Source: Pontibacter harenae
GTDB taxonomy: Bacteria > Bacteroidota > Bacteroidia > Cytophagales > Hymenobacteraceae
Direction: 5' to 3'
Assembly: GCF_020907245.1 (NCBI RefSeq)
Contig: NZ_JAJJWH010000034.1
Coordinates: 1-49,610 of the forward strand
Length of the DNA: 49,610 nt
In this document: piece after piece, positions 9,338 to 18,400 of the stretch
Layout: each line of letters begins with the position of its first letter
Position numbering within the stretch: position 1 is the first letter of the stretch
Notes under the pieces: model-generated
What the model was told of the DNA's origin: nothing
Database searches by the model: none
Seen by the model: only the letters and a program-made list of their open reading frames with translations
Position numbers and translations under genes: made by a program

Positions 9338-10228
9338 TTAGGCGATATCACATATTTGAACGCCCTGTTTTAGCGAGGCAAGCTTGTCGGGCCGCTTGGG
9401 GACAAACTCCTGTGCTACAAAGCCCTTGTAACCAGTATCAGCAATCGCTTTCATGATAGCAGGATAATTTAACTCCTGTGTCTCATCAATTTCTGCACGC
9501 CCAGGCACGCCACCTGTATGGTAATGAGAAATGTATTTTTGAAACTTGTTGATGGTTGCAATTACGTCTCCTTCCATAATTTGCATATGGTATATATCGT
9601 ACAGCAGCTTAAACCGATCCGATCCTACTTGGTCTGCCAAGGCTGCTCCCCAATGTGTGCGGTCAGCCATATAATCTTTGTGGTTTACTTTGCTGTTCAG
9701 CAACTCCATCACCATCGTTACCTTATGCTTTTCGGCCAAGGGCATTAAGCGCTTTAGGCCTATTGCGGCATTTTTCAATCCCTTTTCATCGTCCATACCG
9801 TTACGATTGCCCGAAAAGCAGATAATCTGGTTAAAGCCCGCTTTGGCTACTAACGGAATAACTTCTTCATAGCTTTTCACCAAAGCATTGTGGTACTGAG
9901 GGTCATTGAAACCTTTCTGTATTCCCATACCCGCTCCCCAAGGCAAAGCCGAAGTTAACCCGTATTTTTTAAGTGTAGGCCACTCCTCTGGCCCTACTAG
10001 TTCTATTGACTGGAGTCCTATATCGTTTGCCGCTTTACACAAATCCTCTAACGAGACTTTTTCATAGCACCAGCGGCAAACAGAGTGGTTTATTTTACCC
10101 TTTAACTTATACCCAACGGCTTTATCAGCAGCTTCCAAGCGATGTGTAAGAGCACTACCAACTGTTGCCAGCACAACACTGCCAGCAATCTTCATGATAG
10201 ACGAACGGCGAGAGTTTGAATAAGTCAT
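9338..10228 (-). CDS. Tat-type hydroxypyruvate isomerase-like TIM-barrel protein
   Basis: 296 aa from the ATG at 10228; the longer frame to 10267 would start with TTG. The N-terminus carries a twin-arginine-type signal (SNSRRSSIMKIAGSVVLATVGSA), so export by Tat is likely. The rest is an AP endonuclease 2/sugar-phosphate isomerase TIM barrel of the hydroxypyruvate isomerase group ('NHSVCRWCYEKVSLEDLC', 'MVMELLNSKVNHKDYMADRTHWG', 'LLYDIYHMQIMEGD', 'HTGGVPGRAEIDETQELNY'). Glu and His/Asp positions typical of the metal site are present. It follows the cytochrome-bearing propeller gene by 88 bases and shares its direction, so it may isomerise an oxidised sugar in the periplasm. The actual substrate is unknown. 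Confidence 0.8.
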   Translation of the reverse strand: MTYSNSRRSSIMKIAGSVVLATVGSALTHRLEAADKAVGYKLKGKINHSVCRWCYEKVSLEDLCKAANDIGLQSIELVGPEEWPTLKKYGLTSALPWGAGMGIQKGFNDPQYHNALVKSYEEVIPLVAKAGFNQIICFSGNRNGMDDEKGLKNAAIGLKRLMPLAEKHKVTMVMELLNSKVNHKDYMADRTHWGAALADQVGSDRFKLLYDIYHMQIMEGDVIATINKFQKYISHYHTGGVPGRAEIDETQELNYPAIMKAIADTGYKGFVAQEFVPKRPDKLASLKQGVQICDIA

Positions 10229-10316
10229 AATTAAAAAAGGTATGGTAAAAACTTTATAAATGCTCAACTGGCATAGCTATTAGCCTCGCTAATTTTTTGC
10301 TACAGTTAATAATTTG

Positions 10317-12956
10317 CTACTGCTTCTGCTCAGAAAGAAACTGAACAAGAGAAGCGAATTCTTCATAAGACAAAGCGTTTGCAAGGCCAGCAGGCATCAT
10401 CGATGTCTCCATTTCTTTTCTGGAGAGTATGTCGCTGGTTTTAACAGTAAATACTTCGCCTACAATGTTGCGCATCACTATTTTTTCGGCAGACTCTTCT
10501 GTAATAAAACCCATGTAGCTTTTATTACCCTTAGCGGTTACAAGCACACTGGCAAAACCCTGGGAAATGGAAGCATTGGGCTTTAAAATAGACTCTGCTA
10601 TTTGCTCCCTATTCATGATAGAACCAACCTGCCCCATAAAAGGGCCTTTCATCTTCTCGCCTTTTTCAATGCTGTGGCAGGCAATACATCCCTGCTGGTA
10701 AAAAATTGCTTTCCCCTTGATGACATCACCTTTTATGCTACCAAGTGCCAGCATCACATCTTCTATAGAAGACTCCCCTATTTGACCTTTCTTATTCTTA
10801 ATCTTTTCCAGATCCACGTTTACCTCATTGGCTATAGCTTCGGTTTCTTCGCCGCCAAACTCAGTTATCCCCATACGATGGCGACCATTTAAATCTGCAA
10901 AGAGTTGCTTTTCTGCCGTACCTGCTTTTTCCCATTCTGCCCTCAAGAACTTTTCTATTTTGGGCGACTCTTCCCACGTTATCCCTTTGTAGTAAGGTCC
11001 ATGCGAATCAGGACGCGTACCCCACCACCAGGAAGCATCATAAGGTGCTTCTTTTTTATAAAGACGCGATAAAGTGGTAAGGATTTGGGTTTTCAGTTTT
11101 TTGTCAGAAGCTTGTTCATAAGCAGATATCAAACCATTAACGGCTTTGGTGCTGTGCATGGAGCGCAAAGCCCATAGCGCAAGCGAAGAGTTCTCTGACC
11201 TGATAGCTTGTACACTAGCATCTACTGCATTATAGTTTACCAAAGCACGCATAGCCACATGAGCAGGTATAATAGCGGCATGAGGCGTGGCATGAGGCCC
11301 CTCCATATCTTTTGCAGGAGCCACAAAAGATGTAGGAACTTTTACCTGCAACAAAGCAGGAATCGCCTCCTCGCGCTGTAGTCGGCCTAAGCCAATAATA
11401 GCGGCGACCTGAACTCGTTCGGAAGGATCTTTCACCCCTTGCAGGAAGGGCTTCAACGGCACTTTATCTACGTATGTTTTTCGATCGGTGAGGGCCTTAA
11501 GCGCAAACTCCCGAAGCTCGTTGTCCTGTGTTAGCTTAACTAGGTTAGCTATTCCTTTTTCGCCTGCTGCCTGTGCGTAGGTAAACATACCAGCAACACG
11601 GGCGTAAAGTGGCAGTTTATTGTCAGCAGTAATTTTCCAGGCAGCTTTTGCCGCTTGAGCTTGAGAGCAGTTTAACAGTTCCTGTGATGCATGTAAGCGT
11701 GCCACGGCACTGTTAGAGGTAAGCAAGGCAGCTAATTCCTTCACCGAGGCATTTTTAAGGTTGGGGAATGGCGCATATTCCCAGTTTTTGGGTACAGCAC
11801 GTACCACATATCCTTTTTCAGGACTACCAGAGTAACCAGCGCCGTTCCAGGCAGCCAAGTAAAGCCGTCCAGAACCATCTACATCCAAATCAGTGATTTG
11901 AGACAGCTTTATAAATTCTTCTTCCGCTTGCGTAAAACTTGCCTTATCTGGGCTCACCCGATGGATGTAGAGCTGGTTTCTGCCCCAGTCAGCCATCATC
12001 GGAACCTTATTATACTTTGCTGGCCAGGTGGGTTCATCCATAAATAGAGCACCTGTTCCAGAACCACCTCCCACATCTGCCAAAGCAGGAATGATTTCAT
12101 CTGTAAAGTGCTTGAAAAGCACAGGGTACCCATACTCCCCTGTTTGCACCTGATGGCTGAAGCGAATGTTCCATCCACCGCCATCGTTGGTATTGCCTCG
12201 CGTGAAAATATTCATGTAAGGGTCAATGGCCACATCATAAATGTTTCGTGTACCATGAGAATACTCTTCCATCTCCGTGCCATCTGGCCGAACGCGCACT
12301 ATACCGCCGCCCAACATGGTTAGTTTATTACCCGTACGGTCTACAGCATCGTGAAATCCAAAATCACCAACCGCAACATAAATCCAGCCGTCAATACCCA
12401 TTCTGATACCATTGGTAGCATGGTCTCCGCCTCGTTCCTGCACCAGCTTCGCATTGCCTATATGCTGAATCAGAGGCTTAGAGGGCCCATCAGCCACACC
12501 ATCATGGTTTAGGTCTTCAAATACAACCAGGTCCATACCTGTTGCCTTGTTGCCGTCTGGGGAGGAAGCTGTATGTAAAACGAAGAGTTTATCGCCAACA
12601 GGAAGAATGCCTCTTGGGTTATCTACTTTGGCAAAAACAGTGTGTTCGTCTACCTTACCATCATGGTCTTTATCTGTCAGTCTGATAATACGGCTATCAC
12701 CAAGCCCTCTTCCCAAAGAGCCTTCCGTATCAACACCTACAAATACATCGCCGCTTGGCGACACAGCAAGGCAGGCAGGACTAGGAGTAAGATCAGGACC
12801 AGAAAAATCTGTGACTACGATCTCCTGCGGCCAGTCCTGAGCTTTGGCAACAGGCTGTGCTGCTTCTAGTCTTTGAGGAACATCTCGCTTACCAAATACG
12901 CCAACTATCGTCAGGTAGAAGTACAACAGGTATGTAGTGACACTAAACATCATCAT
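10317..12956 (-). CDS. Propeller-HEAT dehydrogenase-like protein with C-terminal cytochrome c
   Basis: 879 aa with an N-terminal hydrophobic signal or anchor. Residues about 44-390 form a PVC-type/soluble glucose dehydrogenase-like beta-propeller ('GDHATNGIRMGIDGWIYVAV', 'GGGIVRVRPDGTEMEEYSHG'). About 400-640 are HEAT-like helical repeats. About 742-879 are a c-type cytochrome module with one heme motif CIACH (757-761) and possible Met ligands near 853. Such propeller-HEAT-cytochrome proteins are predicted membrane-associated sugar or alcohol dehydrogenases that pass electrons to the respiratory chain. It has its own transcription unit start, since a terminator lies at 13035-13066. It is related in its propeller and HEAT modules to the 15418-19002 protein, which ends in a cupredoxin instead. 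Cofactor and substrate cannot be read. Confidence 0.8.
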   Translation of the reverse strand: MMMFSVTTYLLYFYLTIVGVFGKRDVPQRLEAAQPVAKAQDWPQEIVVTDFSGPDLTPSPACLAVSPSGDVFVGVDTEGSLGRGLGDSRIIRLTDKDHDGKVDEHTVFAKVDNPRGILPVGDKLFVLHTASSPDGNKATGMDLVVFEDLNHDGVADGPSKPLIQHIGNAKLVQERGGDHATNGIRMGIDGWIYVAVGDFGFHDAVDRTGNKLTMLGGGIVRVRPDGTEMEEYSHGTRNIYDVAIDPYMNIFTRGNTNDGGGWNIRFSHQVQTGEYGYPVLFKHFTDEIIPALADVGGGSGTGALFMDEPTWPAKYNKVPMMADWGRNQLYIHRVSPDKASFTQAEEEFIKLSQITDLDVDGSGRLYLAAWNGAGYSGSPEKGYVVRAVPKNWEYAPFPNLKNASVKELAALLTSNSAVARLHASQELLNCSQAQAAKAAWKITADNKLPLYARVAGMFTYAQAAGEKGIANLVKLTQDNELREFALKALTDRKTYVDKVPLKPFLQGVKDPSERVQVAAIIGLGRLQREEAIPALLQVKVPTSFVAPAKDMEGPHATPHAAIIPAHVAMRALVNYNAVDASVQAIRSENSSLALWALRSMHSTKAVNGLISAYEQASDKKLKTQILTTLSRLYKKEAPYDASWWWGTRPDSHGPYYKGITWEESPKIEKFLRAEWEKAGTAEKQLFADLNGRHRMGITEFGGEETEAIANEVNVDLEKIKNKKGQIGESSIEDVMLALGSIKGDVIKGKAIFYQQGCIACHSIEKGEKMKGPFMGQVGSIMNREQIAESILKPNASISQGFASVLVTAKGNKSYMGFITEESAEKIVMRNIVGEVFTVKTSDILSRKEMETSMMPAGLANALSYEEFASLVQFLSEQKQ

Positions 12957-13034
12957 AATTCTCCTCAGGTATTACTACTTATAGTTATTCATTTTCACTC
13001 CCTCATTCACTAGCTTATCATCCATAAAAAGATA

Positions 13035-13066
13035 AAAGTACATCCCTCCAAAGAGGGACGTACTTT
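13035..13066 (-). terminator. Intrinsic terminator after the Gfo/Idh/MocA gene
   Basis: aaagtac-a-tccctc (13035-13048) pairs with gaggga-c-gtacttt (13053-13066): 13 pairs, one mismatch, four-base loop. On the minus strand the stem is followed by a U-rich stretch (TTTTATCTTTTTATGG). It separates the 19002-13119 unit from the cytochrome gene. Confidence 0.85.
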
Positions 13067-13118
13067 GTCAGTGAAATATGAGGAGTATCGGAGCAACATA
13101 ACTCCTGGAAAGATCTTA

Positions 13119-14255
13119 CTAACTTACTAGCTCTGCGTTAGTGCTTGAAAGAGTAAAGCTCGGTAAAGCCTTAATCTCCCCACCATTCATAGCAGACTCA
13201 TGCGCCAAAATACCTACGCAGGTAATGTTTGCAGACTGGCTGGCATTTGGATAAGGTTCTCTGCCTTCCACCAACGCACTTAAAAACTCATGCACCAAGT
13301 GTGGATGCGAACCTCCGTGACCTGCGCCTTGAATAAAAGACAGGTGTTGGTTACTATCAGAGTCATAAACGCCTGCTTGCGTAAATTGCTGTATTTCTTC
13401 TGGCAATAGATGCGCATAATCTGGAATTTTCACACGCTCTGGCACCTCACCTGTATGTATCACACTGTCCTCATGCTCAATCTGTGTCCACTCAAAAGAC
13501 TTTTTAGAGCCGTAAACATCAAAACTTTCACGATACTGCCTAGCTGTGTTAAACAGTGAACGTGTAACCTCAGCAGATAAATCTGAATCTTTAAACTTAA
13601 TGTGGCAGGTCTCGATAGCGAATGGAGAACCATACTTCGGAATCAGTTCCTCATCTATTCTACCTGAGCCAAAGCAGGAAACATACTCCGCCTCAGCCTT
13701 AGGTAGAGCCAAAACTGGTCCCACACAGTGTGTGGCGTAGTGCATTGGAGGCAATCCTTCCCAATAGCCTGGCCACCCTGCCATCTCCTGCTGGTGCGAT
13801 GCGCGAAGAAACTGAATCTTACCCAGCTCACCTTTTTCGTACATTTCCTTCACAAACAGAAATTCGCGGCTATACACCACTGTTTCCATCATCATATAAG
13901 TAAGGCCTGTTTCCTTAACAGCCTCCACTATTTGCCTGCATTCTTCTACAGTAGTTGCCATAGGCACCGTACAAGCCACGTGCTTTCCTGCCCTTAAAGC
14001 CGCTATAGATTGCGCTGCGTGGCTTTGAATAGGAGTGTTGATATGAACTGCATCAATTTCAGGATCTTTCAGCATCTCATCATAATCGGTATATCTTTTT
14101 TCTATACCGAAAGCATCACCAACTTCATCTACCCTGCTTTGAGTTCTCTGGCAAATAGCATACATATTGGCATTAGGGTGCTTCTGATAGATCGGAATGA
14201 ATTCAGCACCAAATCCTAGTCCAACAATAGCAATATTTATCTTTTTTTGGCTCAT
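13119..14255 (-). CDS. Gfo/Idh/MocA-family NAD(P)-dependent sugar oxidoreductase
   Basis: 378 aa, no signal peptide, so cytosolic. The N-terminal Rossmann fold has GLGFGAEF (12-19) and a strand ending in 'DAVHINTPIQSHAAQ'. The usual 'EKP' catalytic-loop motif reads 'CTVPMATT' here, so the conserved Lys is not in its normal place. The C-terminal alpha/beta domain contains 'GHGGSHPHLVHEFLSAL' (about 333-349), shared with glycoside-oxidising Gfo/Idh relatives. It starts 28 bases after the epimerase gene and ends before a strong terminator. In other Bacteroidota such enzymes oxidise or reduce the C3 position of sugars beside ThuA and TIM-barrel epimerases. A role on keto-sugars here is inferred from context. 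Confidence 0.85.
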   Translation of the reverse strand: MSQKKINIAIVGLGFGAEFIPIYQKHPNANMYAICQRTQSRVDEVGDAFGIEKRYTDYDEMLKDPEIDAVHINTPIQSHAAQSIAALRAGKHVACTVPMATTVEECRQIVEAVKETGLTYMMMETVVYSREFLFVKEMYEKGELGKIQFLRASHQQEMAGWPGYWEGLPPMHYATHCVGPVLALPKAEAEYVSCFGSGRIDEELIPKYGSPFAIETCHIKFKDSDLSAEVTRSLFNTARQYRESFDVYGSKKSFEWTQIEHEDSVIHTGEVPERVKIPDYAHLLPEEIQQFTQAGVYDSDSNQHLSFIQGAGHGGSHPHLVHEFLSALVEGREPYPNASQSANITCVGILAHESAMNGGEIKALPSFTLSSTNAELVS

Positions 14256-14283
14256 AATTAGGCTATTTTATGTGTTCTTAATT

Positions 14284-15192
14284 TTATTTAATGCTTGATA
14301 GGCTTTCTATTTCTTTTTGCTCTGACTCATTGGGAGAAGCCGCCCATTGTTTCAGGAACTTCAGGCCCTCTCTTGCAAAACCGTCCTGGCTCGGCACAAG
14401 TGGTCTCCATATACAAACAGCACCAGCCAACTCCTTCACCTCAGGCGTAAAACTCTCTATTGAAACAGCACCTTTATAGTCTATAGCTGTAAGGGCCCGC
14501 TTATAGGCATCCCAACGCGTTTGACCAGTACCTGGTGTGCCTCTGTAATTCTCAGAAACCTGCAAGTGTATCAGTTTCTCGCCCACCGACGTGATGGCTC
14601 TCTCTATGTCAGGTTCCTCAATGTTCATATGAAACCCATCGAGCAACACTTTTGCCGCAGGATGGTTAATATCGTTCACCAACCGCATAACATCTTCTGC
14701 AGTATTTATCAAATCTGATTCAAAACGGTTCAGCGGTTCCAACGCTATTTCTAATCCACGTTCAGAAGCCATGCCGCACACTTTGTGCAGATTGTTAACG
14801 GCTCTCTCCCACTCTTTTTTCTTCTGCTCTGGAGATACTAATCTGGCTTTACCCACAGCTGAATACATTGGTCCAGCAAAAAAACCTGCACCGAGCGCGG
14901 CACTAATCTCTAGACACGTCTCTATGTATTCAAAGCTTGTTTTATGGAAAGATGCATCGTCATGTGTCAGATCACGACTAGTTCCAAATGCCCCACAAAC
15001 CACCGCTTGCAGTTCATTTTGCAAAAGAGCCTCCTTCACCTCTTTAACATTTACCAGGCCAGGGTCCTCTACTGGTATTTCGACCACATCGTACCCCATC
15101 TCCTTTATTTTCGGGAAAAGCTGGAGTGTGTCTTTACTAAAAGGCGAAGTCCATAACCAGGTACTAACTCCAAACTTTATGTCTAAACTCAT
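14284..15192 (-). CDS. Sugar phosphate isomerase/epimerase, D-tagatose 3-epimerase-like
   Basis: 302 aa, cytosolic TIM barrel of the AP endonuclease 2 superfamily. Motifs match ketose 3-epimerases: 'FGVSTWLWTSPF' at the N-terminus, a Glu in 'EIALEPLNRFESDLINTAED', Asp/His in 'KVLLDGFHMNIEEPD', His in 'LIHLQVSENYRGTPGTG' and a final Glu in 'AVSIESFTPEV'. These four groups form the Mn-binding catalytic site in the family. The C-terminal 'VCIWRPLVPSQDGFAREGLKFL' also fits. It lies between the ThuA fusion (225 bases upstream, with a hairpin between) and the Gfo/Idh gene, so it probably converts a product of the oxidation step. Exact sugar unknown. Confidence 0.85.
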   Translation of the reverse strand: MSLDIKFGVSTWLWTSPFSKDTLQLFPKIKEMGYDVVEIPVEDPGLVNVKEVKEALLQNELQAVVCGAFGTSRDLTHDDASFHKTSFEYIETCLEISAALGAGFFAGPMYSAVGKARLVSPEQKKKEWERAVNNLHKVCGMASERGLEIALEPLNRFESDLINTAEDVMRLVNDINHPAAKVLLDGFHMNIEEPDIERAITSVGEKLIHLQVSENYRGTPGTGQTRWDAYKRALTAIDYKGAVSIESFTPEVKELAGAVCIWRPLVPSQDGFAREGLKFLKQWAASPNESEQKEIESLSSIK

Positions 15193-15366
15193 CTTTACGT
15201 ATTTATAGTTATCAACTTACTGCTGTTACCACTTTATAGCCTCCCTTGGGCCTGCAGTAGCACATTAGCAATTCAAAGCCACACATTTACAGGAAATATG
15301 GCAATGGGTTACAGGTACCTTACTTAGCTGCTTCGGAAAAGCTTAGCAGCAGAATAGTTTATAGTT

Positions 15367-15410
15367 TGGCAGCGTAGGGCTGTGCGTAATGCAACAGCCC
15401 TACACTGCCA
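15367..15410 (-). terminator. Strong hairpin just after the ThuA-fusion stop codon
   Basis: tggcag-c-gtagggctgt (15367-15383) pairs with acagccctac-a-ctgcca (15394-15410): 16 pairs and one mismatch around a ten-base loop. It starts 8 bases past the stop at 15418. No U-tract follows, so it may be a terminator or a transcript-stabilising hairpin before the epimerase gene. Confidence 0.55.
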
Positions 15411-15417
15411 AGTCGAA

Positions 15418-18400
15418 CTATATGGTGCTTGCCTCTACTTTCATTATACCATTCATCAAGCGCCAGTGGCCCGGTACGGTACATACAAAAGGATACTCAC
15501 CTGGCTTGTCAGGCACAGTGAAAACTATGGCTTCTTTGCCCTGTGGATCTACTAGTCGGGTAGCAACAATCACTTCTGAAATCTGCGGCACATAATTCTT
15601 CTCCGCTCCCTTAGGATCTCTTGCCAACTCATCGGCTGCTTTACCAACTTTCTCAAGTGTGCCAGGTTTAACAACTACAAAGTTGTGCTGCATAAAGTCT
15701 GGGTTCTCGAAGTAGATGGTCACTTTCTGACCAGCTTTTACAGTGAAAGTCTTCTTATCAAACTTCATTTCATGCTCTACCACTTTTATGTTAATAGTTG
15801 CAGCTTTTGCTACTGCTTTAGTAGGACCTTTAGGTGCAGCAGCCTTGGCTGCTGCTTGCTTTCTAGCAGCTTTCGCTGTAGATGTCTTTTTAGCAGAAGT
15901 GTTTGCAGCTATAGCTTTAGCAGTTGGCTTTTGAAGTTCCAAAGTAGCATCTCTGCCTAAATCTCCTCTAAAAAAGAACCTGGTTGGATAGTCTCCGATT
16001 TTGTTTTCATCTTCTAAATCTCTTCCTACACGCACATCTTCCGGAGTTAAAGCCGAAGCAAATAACATTGGTGCCTTACCTTTAGCTACCGTCTGGTCGT
16101 TTACATCAATGTTCATGTTACCTCCATTCGTGAGTTTGGCAACAACATTGAATTTATCGGTTGGTAAGGCTTTAGTAGTTACAGCCGTATAAGCCTTGCC
16201 ATTCTGTTTCACCACCCAATGCAGCTTGTTGTCTTGCACATAAAGGCTATAGCCTGCCACTTTTCCACCTTGAGCTACCACTACGCCATCCATTCCATTA
16301 CTTGAAGGCGCTAAAGAAGCTCTTACTATGATTTCCTTGCCTGCTACATTCGGTGGGAACATAATTGGGTTTCTCCTGTCCAGGTTATACCGCTCCTGGC
16401 TCATCGACTTTACAATACGTTCTGATAAAGTCAGTACAGAATCAGGCTTATGAGCCAAGTGTGCATCTTTAGGAGCAGCACTGTTAAAGCCTGCCTCATG
16501 CGCTAGGGAAGCTGCAAAAAATGCTTGAGGAATATATTCATCTTTAGCATTATCTGCACTCAAGCTAGCTTCATATAGTTGCTTACCAACTTCAGCGGAG
16601 GCTGGCATATCAGCAACAGCTAATACGGCGGCCATTCTTATTCTCATGTCAGGGTCATTGATCAGGTTTGCACCCATCAGATAATCTAGGCTTTGCTGAT
16701 TTCTAGGAAGCACCTGTACTGCATTTTTTCTTACGCCAGCTGCTGGGTGCGATAAAGCATTCTTCACTACTTCCATAGCCTCTGTGTTAGAACCATCTAA
16801 TGCACCCAAGCCATGTAGCGTCCAAAGAGCATGCACTGCAGGGCTATTAAGGCCTATCTCATCCACACTCTTATCTTTCACAAGATTTAGCAGCCCTGGA
16901 ATAGCATCTTTCTTCTGGTTTTCTACAATCAGACGCTGTGCTGTCGTACGCCAGAACATGTTGTCGCTGCGCAATGCAGCCAGCAAACCTTCGGTATCGT
17001 CTTTCGAAAGCTGCATCGGCTTGTAAGGCTTTGCGTTCTTGTACACCACACGATAAATACGACCGTGCTTGCTGTCTCTCAGGGGGTTGATATAGGCGTT
17101 ACCTTTTCCGTTCTCGAAACCACGAGGAGTTGGGTTGTGCTGAATGATAAAGTTATACCAGTCTGCAACCCATACAGCTCCGTCAGGCCCTACTTCAGCA
17201 TGTACTGGCGAAAACCACTCGTCTGAGCTTGCAAGCAAGTTATAGCCATTCTTTTCTGTATAACCTGCTCCTTTTTTCTCTAAAATTGCATTGTGTAACA
17301 CACGTCCTGTAGGCTCTGCTACAAACCCTACTCTGTTCCAGTATGACTTCGGATAGTTTCTGGCAGTATATAGGTTGTGTCCAGCCGCTGCGGTAAAGCC
17401 GCCGTGCCAATCTACCTGGCGCAGATAAGGCGTAACGTGCGGCATATCGAAGTGTGTATCTGCTCTGAAAACAGTGTTACCGGAACCACCAAGTATTACT
17501 CTTTTTATATACTGATTCGGCATGGCAAAGTAAGCACTGTGCAATCCGTTGGCAGTTGAGATAAATACATCAAACTCCTCTGAAAAGCCGAGGCCCCATG
17601 TATTGTTAGAGGTTCTACCCAAATACTCCAGGTTATCTCCATCTGGGTCAAAGCGGTATACTCCTTGGCTAAAAGAAAGGTCTTTGCCATTTACAGTTCC
17701 TTTGAAGCCTGAATACCCCAGCACACCCCAAATTTTGTTATCCAAACCATATCTAAGGTTAGACGGACCAGCATGCGTATCGCTCTTACCCCAACCTGTT
17801 ATTATTTTTTCTTTAACATCAGCTTTATCATCACCATCCGTGTCTTTCAGCAAAACAAAGTGTGGCGCCATAGAAATGATCACGCCTCCATTGGCAAAGG
17901 TTAAACTAGTAGGAATGTTAAGTCCATCGGCGAAAACGGTAAACTTGTCCGCTTTGCCGTCACCATCTGTATCTTCACAAATTTTAATTCTGTCTTTACC
18001 TACGCCTTCTTCGTCGCGCACTTCGTTAGGGTAATCTTCTGTTTCTATAACCCAAAGGCGTCCTCTCTCATCCCAAGCCATAGCAATAGGGTTAATGATA
18101 TCAGGCTCAGAAGCAAATAACTGAAGTTTAAAGTCTACTGGCACTTGTACCAGTTTCTGAGATTCTTCTGGAGATAACGGGTGCTGGAACTTAGGAGCAG
18201 GATCTCGTCTCTCATAGTTTGGCACGTCTGCATCACTAAAGGTAGGAGTTGGCAGTGCCAGACGGGCTAATTGGTCTTTCGCCTGGTCGCTTACCGCCCA
18301 CAACACGCCGTTAGCCATTAGGTTTTGGAACCCAGGTTGGACCCATGTTCTTTCGTCATGCCCGTAGGCAGTATAGAAAATTTTCCCTTTGCCCTGTGTT

